This document shows, in pieces, positions 1 to 5,804 of a stretch of DNA of 10,200 nt. Source of the DNA: Candidatus Dormiibacterota bacterium (GTDB lineage Bacteria > Chloroflexota > Dormibacteria > Aeolococcales > Bog-877); the NCBI GenBank assembly GCA_003135035.1, contig PLDE01000265.1:173-10372 (forward strand). The letters run 5' to 3'. Both the position numbers and the translations under genes were made by a program. The notes under the pieces are model-generated. The model was given only the letters and a program-made list of their open reading frames with translations, was not told the origin of the DNA and did not search any database. Numbering within the stretch: the first letter of the stretch is position 1; every line of letters starts with the position of its first letter.

Positions 1-6
1 CCAGGC

Positions 7-1263
7 TCAGCTCTCCGCGCCTGCCGGCTGAGCCTGAGGCCCCCGGGTCATGGTTCGCACATCCCGAATCAGCAGCACCAGCACGGTCGGGACCACCATC
101 ACCAGCAGCGCCACCCAGAGCGCCGGTCGCAGACCCAGGAGCACTGCTAAGGGGCCGGCAGCAGCCAGACCGATCGGCATGAAGACGAAGGAGCCGAAGG
201 AGTCGTAAGAGCTGACCCGCGAGAGCTTCTCCTGAGGGATCTGCTCCTGCATCGTGGTGGACCAAAGCACCCCAAAGATCTCCAGACCGACGCCCCCGGC
301 ACAGGCACAGACAAGCAGGACCGCTAGGGGAGCGCCGACGGCGAGCAGGAGGAAGAACGGAAACATGGCGAACACGGCGCAGACGCCGACCAGCAGCGGG
401 CGCCGCGGCGATCGCCCGAGAATCACCAGGCCGCCAGCGATGGCACCCGCCCCGGCCGCCGCGTAGATGGCGCCGTAGGCCGCCGCTCCTCCCAGGGAAC
501 GAAGGGCGTCCAGGGGCAAGAGGACGCTGATCGCTCCCACGTAGGCCATGTTGACCAACGAGAACTGGATCACGATCCCCCACAACCAGGACCGCGACCA
601 GAACTCCCGCCAGCCAGCGGCGAGGTCCCGCAAGACTCCCGGGCGCGACTCCACACTCGAGGTCTGTGCGACCCGGATGAAGAAGACCAGGGCTCCCGCA
701 GCCAGGAAGCTGGCGGCGTCCACCTCGATCCCCAAACCGGGGCCGATCAGGGCCACCAGGACCCCTCCCAAGGCCGCCCCGGCGACCCCCGAGCTATTCC
801 GCGCCAGACCCAAGAGTGCATTGGCCTGGCGCAGGTGCTTGGACGAAACGGTAGAAGGAACAATGCCCACCTCCGCCGGGAACCAGAAGGCGATCGCCAA
901 GCCGTTGACGGCGGCGAGGACGGACAGTGACCAAACCTGGCTCGTGTGGGTGAGGAAGAGGAGTCCGGTCAAGGCCTGAGCGACCGCGGATAGGCAGCCG
1001 GTGAAGGCCATGATCGACTGGCGGGGAAGTCGGTCCGCGAAGACGCCACCGAAGAGAAGTAACAAGACCATCACCAGCTCCCGGGCCGTCAATACGATGC
1101 CCAGGTCGGTCGCCGAATGCGTCGTCTCCAGGACCCCGAAGGCAAGGGCGATCGGGGCCACCGCGCTTCCGAGCAGCGAGATCCCCTGCGCCGAAAACAG
1201 GAGCCGGAAGTTGCGCTCCCGCAGAGGTGCCAGAGCTGCCATCCGCGAGTTCGACGAGATCAC
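7..1263 (-). CDS. MFS transporter, DHA3/MFS_3-type efflux protein
   Basis: Predicted inner-membrane secondary transporter of about 418 residues with roughly 12 hydrophobic helices. The N-terminus NFRLLFSAQGISLLGSAVAP is the usual first helix of the MFS_3 group, and GGVFADRLPRQ is the cytoplasmic loop 2-3 signature (motif A-like). Substrate is unknown; the family typically exports drugs or secondary metabolites, probably driven by proton motive force. The frame is open back to an ATG at 1317, with further starts at ATG 1272, GTG 1263 and ATG 1242. I chose GTG 1263 because TAGGAT (1276-1271 on this strand) lies 7 bases before it, as at other leaderless starts here, and the extra N-terminal residues from 1317 are Arg-rich and non-homologous in look. 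ATG 1242 is the main alternative. It is divergent from the methyltransferase at 1335 and may share its regulation. The TGA stop is at 9-7. Confidence 0.9.
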   Translation of the reverse strand: MISSNSRMAALAPLRERNFRLLFSAQGISLLGSAVAPIALAFGVLETTHSATDLGIVLTARELVMVLLLLFGGVFADRLPRQSIMAFTGCLSAVAQALTGLLFLTHTSQVWSLSVLAAVNGLAIAFWFPAEVGIVPSTVSSKHLRQANALLGLARNSSGVAGAALGGVLVALIGPGLGIEVDAASFLAAGALVFFIRVAQTSSVESRPGVLRDLAAGWREFWSRSWLWGIVIQFSLVNMAYVGAISVLLPLDALRSLGGAAAYGAIYAAAGAGAIAGGLVILGRSPRRPLLVGVCAVFAMFPFFLLLAVGAPLAVLLVCACAGGVGLEIFGVLWSTTMQEQIPQEKLSRVSSYDSFGSFVFMPIGLAAAGPLAVLLGLRPALWVALLVMVVPTVLVLLIRDVRTMTRGPQAQPAGAES

Positions 1264-1270
1264 CAGCAGC

Positions 1271-1276
1271 ATCCTA
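1271..1276 (-). promoter_or_regulatory. Putative -10 box of the first MFS gene
   Basis: TAGGAT on the minus strand, 7 bases before the in-frame GTG at 1263. This fits a TANNNT -10 element driving a leaderless transcript. No convincing -35 is visible at 17-18 bases. The hexamer also overlaps the in-frame ATG at 1272, so the assignment depends on which start is used. Confidence 0.4.
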
Positions 1277-1321
1277 TGGAATGGCACCCGGAGCCTCCGT
1301 CGCTTGCTTCTTGACAAGCGC

Positions 1322-1327
1322 TACGCT
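1322..1327 (+). promoter_or_regulatory. Putative -10 box, leaderless start of methyltransferase
   Basis: TACGCT, followed by 7 bases and then the GTG start at 1335. The same TANGCT-N6/7-start layout recurs at 3796, 4267 and 7015. A TTGACA at 1311-1316 is only 5 bases upstream, too close to be its -35. Confidence 0.55.
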
Positions 1328-1334
1328 CGGCCTC

Positions 1335-2090
1335 GTGGAGCACCCCCCGGCCCTAACTGCAGATGTCAGCCGGGGACCGGCTTACGACTCCTTCGCTGAT
1401 GAGTACGCAGAGCTGCTCGCCCAGGGCCAACCGGTAATTGAAATCGCCCACGCCTTCGTGCTCGACAATCTCGGACCTGCCGCCCAGGGACGCGTGTTGG
1501 ACTTGGGCTGCGGCACTGGGGAACTGACCCGACGGCTGGCCCAAGGTGGGGCTGCGGTGACCGGCGTCGACATCAGCGACGCCATGCTGCGGATAGCCGA
1601 AGGCCAAGGCGGTGGGGCGATCAGCTACCTCCAGGACGACATCCAGAGCCTCAGCCAGCTGCCGGCCGGCAGCTGGGATCTCGCCGTCGCCAGCCTCTGC
1701 TTGATGGATCTTCCTGACCAGGCAGCTGTCTTCCAAGCGGCGGCCCGGCTCTTGGTGGTTGGCGGCGAGATGGTGTGGACCATCCTCCACCCTTGCTTCC
1801 AGTCCCCCTTCAGTGAAGCTCGACCTGACGACCAAGGGATCATCAGCGAGCGCCTTGTTCGCAAGTACCGCGCGGCCCGGTGGCGCTCGCCGCGCCCCGG
1901 CACAGTTCGGGGAGAGGTGGGCGCGTACCACCGGCCAGTGGCTGAGTACCTCAACTCATTTGTCGCGGCCGGCTTCCACATTGAGCGGGTAGCCGAACCC
2001 CTGGTACCCGCATCCGCCCGACTAGCCCCGGATCAGGAGTCGCACCGGGCGCTTCCGCCAATTTTCGGCGTAGTGGGTAGCAAGCGGTAA
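1335..2090 (+). CDS. Class I SAM-dependent methyltransferase
   Basis: Predicted cytosolic methyltransferase of 251 residues. Motif I is VLDLGCGTGELTRRLA (residues 54-69), the glycine loop that binds S-adenosylmethionine. GVDISDAML (77-85) supplies the acidic residue expected to contact the ribose, and SWDLAVASLCLMDLP (113-127) matches the motif II strand. This is the UbiE/Methyltransf_11 type of Rossmann fold. The acceptor substrate cannot be read from sequence: these enzymes methylate quinones, antibiotics, other small molecules or proteins. The frame is open back to 1227, inside the divergent transporter, but GTG 1335 is preferred because it follows a TACGCT -10-like box by 7 bases and removes a low-complexity N-terminus. 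Lying between two efflux-type MFS genes suggests, as inference only, a role in modifying or resisting a small molecule. Confidence 0.88.
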   Translation: MEHPPALTADVSRGPAYDSFADEYAELLAQGQPVIEIAHAFVLDNLGPAAQGRVLDLGCGTGELTRRLAQGGAAVTGVDISDAMLRIAEGQGGGAISYLQDDIQSLSQLPAGSWDLAVASLCLMDLPDQAAVFQAAARLLVVGGEMVWTILHPCFQSPFSEARPDDQGIISERLVRKYRAARWRSPRPGTVRGEVGAYHRPVAEYLNSFVAAGFHIERVAEPLVPASARLAPDQESHRALPPIFGVVGSKR

Positions 2091-2354
2091 CTCAAGGATG
2101 GGTCGCGCCCGTCGGCTTCGCCTGACCGTCCTACTGAATTGTGCCCACTGACTGCCTAATACCCTGAAGCCGCGACAATCGGCTGGCGCTGACCGGGGCC
2201 GACACGGCGCTGGCCTAGTCACCCGGCGTTCTTCGAATACTGAGCCCGCCTGGGAGCCCTCCTGATACCCGCCTTCGAAGCGCCGGCTAGTTCCGCCAGC
2301 CCGCCCGGTCGCCTGAGCCTGGGTGGCCGCTTCTGGCGTTACGCCATCGCTTCG

Positions 2355-3803
2355 GTGGGCTCCGGCTTAGGGGACGGCATCCGCTTCGCAGCGCTGCCCC
2401 TTCTGGCCGCCTCCTTGACCCGTTCACCGCTGCTGGTGGCGGCGGTAGCCACCGCGGAGGGCCTGCCCTGGTTGCTGATCAGTCCGCTCAGCGGCGTGCT
2501 CATCGATCGCCACGATCGGCGTCGGGTGATGCGCTCGGCTGCCGAGGTCCGGGTGGGCCTGATGGCAGCGCTCATCGCGATCGTGCTGACCCATGTCATT
2601 TCCATCTGGTGGCTCTGCGGAATCGGCTTCTTCTTGGGCTGCGCCGACACGTTAAGCTCAATCTCCTCGCTCGGACTCCTGCCAGCGTTGGTGCAGCCAT
2701 CCCAGTTGGAGCGCGCCAACGCCGTCAGCCAGGGCCTCTCCTCTGTCGGGGCCAACCTCCTCGGCCCCGCCATCGGCGGCCTCTTCTTCGCGGTCGCCGT
2801 GATCCTCCCCTTCAGTCTCGACATGACCGCCTTCGTGGTCGTGATCCTGCTCCTCACCGGCCTTCGCGGCCAGTTCCGAGCCGTCGCTACCCCGGGGGCT
2901 TCACCTGCCACCGGCATCAAAGCGGAACTCTGGGAAGGTATGACCTGGCTCTGGCGGCATCGGGTCCTGCGCTCCCTGGCCCTGCTCACCGGAGCCATGA
3001 ATCTCGCCTTCGGAATGATGCTGGGAATCCTCGTCCTGTTCGTGCTCGAGACCCTGCACCTGCCCCGCCCGGCGTACGGTCTGCTGCTGGCCACCTTCGC
3101 TGTTGGGGGCCTGCTGGGAACTGCCACAGCGGTCCGCTACGGTCCCCAGGTGCGCTCGGCCCTGACGCTTCGCTTGGTCCTCCTCACCCAAGGGATCGGG
3201 GCTGGCGCCATTTCTTGGTGGCCAGGGTTGGCCGCCGTCATCCCCGCCTTCCTGGCCATCGGCTTCGTGTCGACCATGTGGGACGTCGTCGTCATCTCCT
3301 ATCGGCACCACGTCGTCCCGGATGCCCTGCTCGGTCGGGTGACCGGCGCCTTTCGCTTCATCGGCATGGGAGCCACACCGGCGGGAACTCTCCTGGGCGG
3401 ACTGATCGCCGGTTTCTTCGGCCTGCGAGCACCCTTCGCCGCCGCCGCCGTCATCCTGCTCCTCGCGACCTGGCAACCATGTTGGTGCTGGAAGGCGATT
3501 CACTGGCGGTGGCCGACGAAACTGCCCCCGGAAGGGCGTCGCCCTAGGGCACGGAGGTGCGCATCAAGGGCCCTCTTCGGCGGGAATTGGCGCACCGCAT
3601 TGGCGACAAGTTGTGGGTGGGTCGATTTCGGCCAGTCCGCCGCAATTCGGGCAAACCCGCCGCTGCCAGCAAGCGGGGTCGCCCCCCTGCTCCTCGACTT
3701 CGGCTCGAGACGGCTCTGGGGGGAGTTCGGGAATTTCTCGCATGTCAGGGTCCCACTCTGCCAGGAAGTCTTCCGACCTGCTCGTTCAGGCAGGTTAGGC
3801 TGA
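2355..3803 (+). CDS. MFS transporter, MFS_3-type, with apparent C-terminal frameshift
   Basis: Membrane transporter related in type to the one at 7-1263. LGDGIRFAALPLLAA is helix 1, and SGVLIDRHDRRRVM is the motif A-like loop between helices 2 and 3. Hydrophobic helices continue to about 3465. GTG 2355 is the first conventional start but falls inside helix 1. The frame is open back to 2244, and the stretch just upstream reads GRFWRYAIAS, a natural MFS N-terminus, so true translation probably begins earlier, perhaps at CTG 2250, CTG 2262 or ATA 2265. After VILLLAT (ending 3470) the frame turns Trp/Arg-rich and stays open to 3803. In the frame one base back, LATMLVLEGDSLAVADE continues to TAG at 3545-3547 and looks like the genuine tail. 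A single-base deletion, a sequencing error or, less likely, programmed slippage explains this. The true gene is probably about 2250-3547. Substrate is unknown. Confidence 0.85.
   Translation: MGSGLGDGIRFAALPLLAASLTRSPLLVAAVATAEGLPWLLISPLSGVLIDRHDRRRVMRSAAEVRVGLMAALIAIVLTHVISIWWLCGIGFFLGCADTLSSISSLGLLPALVQPSQLERANAVSQGLSSVGANLLGPAIGGLFFAVAVILPFSLDMTAFVVVILLLTGLRGQFRAVATPGASPATGIKAELWEGMTWLWRHRVLRSLALLTGAMNLAFGMMLGILVLFVLETLHLPRPAYGLLLATFAVGGLLGTATAVRYGPQVRSALTLRLVLLTQGIGAGAISWWPGLAAVIPAFLAIGFVSTMWDVVVISYRHHVVPDALLGRVTGAFRFIGMGATPAGTLLGGLIAGFFGLRAPFAAAAVILLLATWQPCWCWKAIHWRWPTKLPPEGRRPRARRCASRALFGGNWRTALATSCGWVDFGQSAAIRANPPLPASGVAPLLLDFGSRRLWGEFGNFSHVRVPLCQEVFRPARSGRLG
3456..3547 (+). other. Apparent -1 frame break and displaced C-terminal tail of the MFS gene
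   Basis: The transporter frame (codons starting at 3456, 3459 and so on) reads ILLLAT and then WQPCWCWKAIHWRW, which is not credible as an MFS tail. The frame one base back reads LATMLVLEGDSLAVADETAP from 3470 and ends at TAG 3545-3547. No classic slippery heptamer is visible at the junction. The open extension 3548-3803 of the main frame runs through the antisense zinc-ribbon gene, supporting the view that it is not coding. Confidence 0.65.
3564..3743 (-). CDS. Small zinc-ribbon protein, 59 residues
   Basis: Short ORF of 59 residues from ATG 3743 to TGA 3566-3564. The C-terminal half contains CPNCGG (residues 31-36) and CRQCGA (46-51), two CxxC knuckles spaced as in a rubredoxin-like zinc ribbon, separated by an acidic/proline linker (LAEIDPPTT). 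A further Cys-Trp pair (residues 25-26) precedes the first knuckle. The N-terminal half is acidic and proline-rich and probably disordered. It most likely binds one structural Zn and acts as a small regulatory or adaptor protein; no specific function is recognised. It lies antisense to the out-of-frame tail of the MFS ORF and is divergent from the membrane protein at 3808. The frame is open only to 3785, with no ATG or GTG other than 3743; GAGTGGGA about 8 bases upstream is a weak ribosome-binding site. Confidence 0.65.
   Translation of the reverse strand: MREIPELPPEPSRAEVEEQGGDPACWQRRVCPNCGGLAEIDPPTTCRQCGAPIPAEEGP
3792..3797 (-). promoter_or_regulatory. Possible -10 box for the zinc-ribbon gene
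   Basis: TAACCT on the minus strand, about 48 bases before ATG 3743. It overlaps by two bases the TAGGCT box used in the other direction, so the two divergent genes could compete for RNA polymerase. No clear -35 is seen; a weak call. Confidence 0.25.
3796..3801 (+). promoter_or_regulatory. Putative -10 box, leaderless start of membrane protein
   Basis: TAGGCT followed by 6 bases and the ATG at 3808, with no Shine-Dalgarno between. It matches the TANGCT pattern at 1322, 4267 and 7015. Confidence 0.5.
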
Positions 3804-3807
3804 GTCA

Positions 3808-4212
3808 ATGCAAGGTCGCCAAACGGCGTCGGCTGGACACCCGGTGGGGGTCTCTCCGGTCCATTGGTACTGGTGGCTGACCGGGATATCGATCCTGGGG
3901 AGCGGGGACATCGCCCAATTCCTGGCCAGCAATCGCGCCATGTTCACGTCCGCCCCGGGCCGGGCCGCCGGTTCAGTGTTGGGATTACTCCTCTGGCTGC
4001 TCCTCACCTGGTTGGCCGGGAAGGCAGCCTCCGGCCACCGGTCGGCTGCGCTCGACCGGGGAACGGTTGCCGTCGCCGGGGTGGTGGCGGTGGGCAGCGT
4101 CGGGCTGGCCGGCATCCACGCGGCGGTTCATGTGGGTGGTCTGCGACCAGCTTTGGGCGGGGTCCTCGGTGTCGCCGCCGTGGGGCTTGCCATCGCCGCA
4201 GCTCGGAGCTGA
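3808..4212 (+). CDS. Small integral membrane protein of unknown function
   Basis: A 134-residue protein with about four hydrophobic segments: residues 19-40 (WYWWLTGISILGSGDIAQFL), 56-71, 86-110 and 115-133. The first loop is short and slightly basic. I recognise no family and no catalytic motif. It starts at ATG 3808, six bases after a TAGGCT box. It lies 67 bases before the ICMT-type methyltransferase on the same strand, but that gene has its own -10-like box, so the two may be separate transcripts. The neighbourhood suggests a possible part in handling a lipid-like product of the type III PKS locus; this is inference from position only. The codon pattern and clean helix pattern make it likely to be a real gene. 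Confidence 0.72.
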   Translation: MQGRQTASAGHPVGVSPVHWYWWLTGISILGSGDIAQFLASNRAMFTSAPGRAAGSVLGLLLWLLLTWLAGKAASGHRSAALDRGTVAVAGVVAVGSVGLAGIHAAVHVGGLRPALGGVLGVAAVGLAIAAARS

Positions 4213-4266
4213 GCAACCCCCGGGTTCGGCGTCGATTTCCAGCTACCCTTCAGGTGCGGGGGATCC

Positions 4267-4272
4267 TAAGCT
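4267..4272 (+). promoter_or_regulatory. Putative -10 box, leaderless start of ICMT-type methyltransferase
   Basis: TAAGCT followed by 7 bases and ATG 4280. No ribosome-binding site lies in between. The 67-base gap after the membrane protein is long enough to hold a promoter. Confidence 0.5.
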
Positions 4273-4279
4273 GGATCCC

Positions 4280-4828
4280 ATGCGCGCCTGGTACCCGGTT
4301 CTGGTCGGTGCCTTGGCTCTGCAGCGCCTGCGCGAGACGGACATCTCTCAAAGGCATGAGGCGAAGCGGCCCGGCCGCCAGGCAGCTCCCGGCAGCTTCC
4401 CGATCATGGCCGCGGCCCACCTCGGTCTCTTCACCCTCCCCTTCTGGGAGATTCGCTGGGCTCACCGCCGACCTCACTGGGTCGGCTTCTGGCTCGCCAT
4501 CCTCCTCTCCGCCACCGGCCTGCGCTGGTGGTGCATCAAGTCGCTGGGTGATCAGTGGAACATCCGCGCGGCCGTCCCGGAGAGACTCGATCCGGTGACC
4601 AAGGGACCCTATCGCTGGATCCGGCACCCCAATTACCTGGCGGTGATCCTGGAGTTCGCCGCCCTGCCGATGGCGGGCGGCGCTTGGCTCAGTGCCCTGG
4701 GACTGTCCGCTCTAGATGGATTGGTTCTCGTCGATCGCATCCGGGCCGAGGAGAAGCTGCTCGCCCAGACTCCCGAGTATCAGACAGCCTTCGCCGGTAA
4801 GGCCCGCTTCATTCCGGGGATCTTCTGA
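4280..4828 (+). CDS. Isoprenylcysteine carboxyl methyltransferase (ICMT)-family protein
   Basis: Integral membrane methyltransferase of 182 residues, the usual size for bacterial ICMT/PEMT-type enzymes. The diagnostic motif GPYRWIRHPNYLAVILEF (109-126) is the cofactor-binding RHPxY segment, and RAEEKLL (155-161) is the conserved Glu-Glu helix near the C-terminus. Hydrophobic segments surround residues 1-14, 42-56, 66-85 and 117-150. The family methylates isoprenylated or lipid-like substrates with SAM. SrsB of Streptomyces griseus and BpsB of Bacillus, of this type, methylate phenolic lipids or alkylpyrones made by type III PKSs. Convergence with a type III PKS here points to O-methylation of its product. 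ATG 4280 is chosen over an upstream frame-open start at 4067, which would overlap the membrane protein gene. The 3' end overlaps the PKS 3' end by 20 bases. Confidence 0.88.
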   Translation: MRAWYPVLVGALALQRLRETDISQRHEAKRPGRQAAPGSFPIMAAAHLGLFTLPFWEIRWAHRRPHWVGFWLAILLSATGLRWWCIKSLGDQWNIRAAVPERLDPVTKGPYRWIRHPNYLAVILEFAALPMAGGAWLSALGLSALDGLVLVDRIRAEEKLLAQTPEYQTAFAGKARFIPGIF

Positions 4829-5804
4829 GGGTCGCCATCTCCACGGTGACCCCGGGCCCGAAAGCCAGGGCCAGGCCGGGGCCGGCGGGTCCGTGACGAA
4901 GACCGGCGAGAACCAACAGGAGTGAGGCCGAGGACAGGTTGCCGAAGCGGCTGAAGCTCTCCCGGGACTGCAGCAGGGAGTTTGGTGGAAGGCCGAGACC
5001 CCGTTCCACCGCGTCAAAGATCCTCGGTCCCCCGGCATGGACCGCAAAGAAGTCGAAGTGACCCTCGCCAAAGCCAGCCAACGCGCCCGCCAGTTCGGCT
5101 TGGATGAGCCGGGGCAGGCGGCGGTCGAGAACCGGATGAAAGCCGTCGTCGCGGAGGTCGAAACCGAGGAGATCCTCGGAATTGGGAATGAGGCGTGTCG
5201 CAGTCGCCACCACCTCCAAGCCGCCCCCCTCGCCGGTCAGCACCGCCGCCGCCGCACCGTCGCCGAAAACCATGGCCGCGGTCATGTTGTCGACCGAGCT
5301 GTCCTGGGGCTGAAACGTCAGCGAACAGAGTTCGACGCAGACCACCAGAGCCCGCTGGCTGGGCTCCAGGCGAAGGTGGCGGTGGGCAGCGGCGATGGCG
5401 GCACCACCTCCGGAGCAGCCCAGCTCAGTCAAGGGGACGCGAATTACGTCGCTGCGAAATCCCAGCTCCGCGGCCAGGCGCACGTCCAGGGCCGGGACCA
5501 TGTAGCCGGTGCAGGAGACAGAAAAGACGATGTCGATCTGGTCAGCTCTTAGGTCGGCATCCGCCAGGGCTTCTTCAACTGCCAGCCGAGCCAGCCGAGG
5601 AGCCTCCCGCTGGTAGACCTTCATCCTCTCCCCTAGCGGCTGCGAGGAGAAGACCTCGGCCACCGGCTGCACCGTGTAGCGCGTCACCGGCTCCAGGTCC
5701 GCGCCGCGCAGGTGGGGCCAGATCTGGCTCAGGGCAGCCAGGCTGGCCTCGGGAGCGAGCTGGTGGATGGGCACGGCGCGTCCGAAGCCGGCAAACCGAG
5801 TCAT
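4809..5804 (-). CDS. Type III polyketide synthase (chalcone/alkylresorcinol synthase family)
   Basis: Soluble homodimeric-type ketosynthase of 331 residues, slightly short for the family (about 350-390). The catalytic triad is visible: Cys130 in LTELGCSGGGAAI, His256 in FAVHAGGPRIFD and Asn289 in GNLSSASLLLVL. The C-terminal AFGPGVTVEM corresponds to the GFGPG active-site loop. FSVSCTGYMVPALDVRLA (94-111) and MVFGDGAAAAVL (178-189) are further thiolase-fold landmarks. Such enzymes extend an acyl-CoA starter with malonyl-CoA and cyclise the chain to resorcinols, pyrones or chalcone-like rings. The starter cannot be read from sequence, though bacterial members beside an ICMT-type methyltransferase and a flavoprotein commonly make alkylresorcinols or alkylpyrones. 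The ATG overlaps the TGA of the upstream flavoprotein (ATGA), indicating translational coupling and one operon. A Pro-to-Ala change in the usual HPGG is a minor oddity. Confidence 0.93.
   Translation of the reverse strand: MTRFAGFGRAVPIHQLAPEASLAALSQIWPHLRGADLEPVTRYTVQPVAEVFSSQPLGERMKVYQREAPRLARLAVEEALADADLRADQIDIVFSVSCTGYMVPALDVRLAAELGFRSDVIRVPLTELGCSGGGAAIAAAHRHLRLEPSQRALVVCVELCSLTFQPQDSSVDNMTAAMVFGDGAAAAVLTGEGGGLEVVATATRLIPNSEDLLGFDLRDDGFHPVLDRRLPRLIQAELAGALAGFGEGHFDFFAVHAGGPRIFDAVERGLGLPPNSLLQSRESFSRFGNLSSASLLLVLAGLRHGPAGPGLALAFGPGVTVEMATLRRSPE

Noticed and set aside
1311..1316. TTGACA as a consensus -35 box
   Set aside because: No -10-like hexamer sits 16-18 bases downstream on either strand; the TACGCT box is only 5 bases away.
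1227..1334. Upstream start for the methyltransferase
   Set aside because: It would overlap the divergent transporter start and precede the promoter-like TACGCT; the added residues resemble no methyltransferase N-terminus.
2110..2128. Stem-loop after the methyltransferase stop as a terminator
   Set aside because: The 7-bp stem needs two single-base bulges and is not followed by a T-run, so it is no better than chance in high-GC DNA.
2339..3127. Minus-strand ORF of 262 residues opposite the second MFS gene
   Set aside because: Arg/Ser/Pro-rich with no helices or motifs; the opposite strand encodes the transporter.
3438..3449. GCC triplet run as a microsatellite causing the nearby frame break
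   Set aside because: The units are three bases and encode alanines in the transporter helix; gain or loss of a unit would not shift the frame.
3548..3803. C-terminal extension of the MFS frame as a fused domain
   Set aside because: Trp/Arg-rich, no recognisable fold, begins after a frame break and covers an antisense zinc-ribbon gene.
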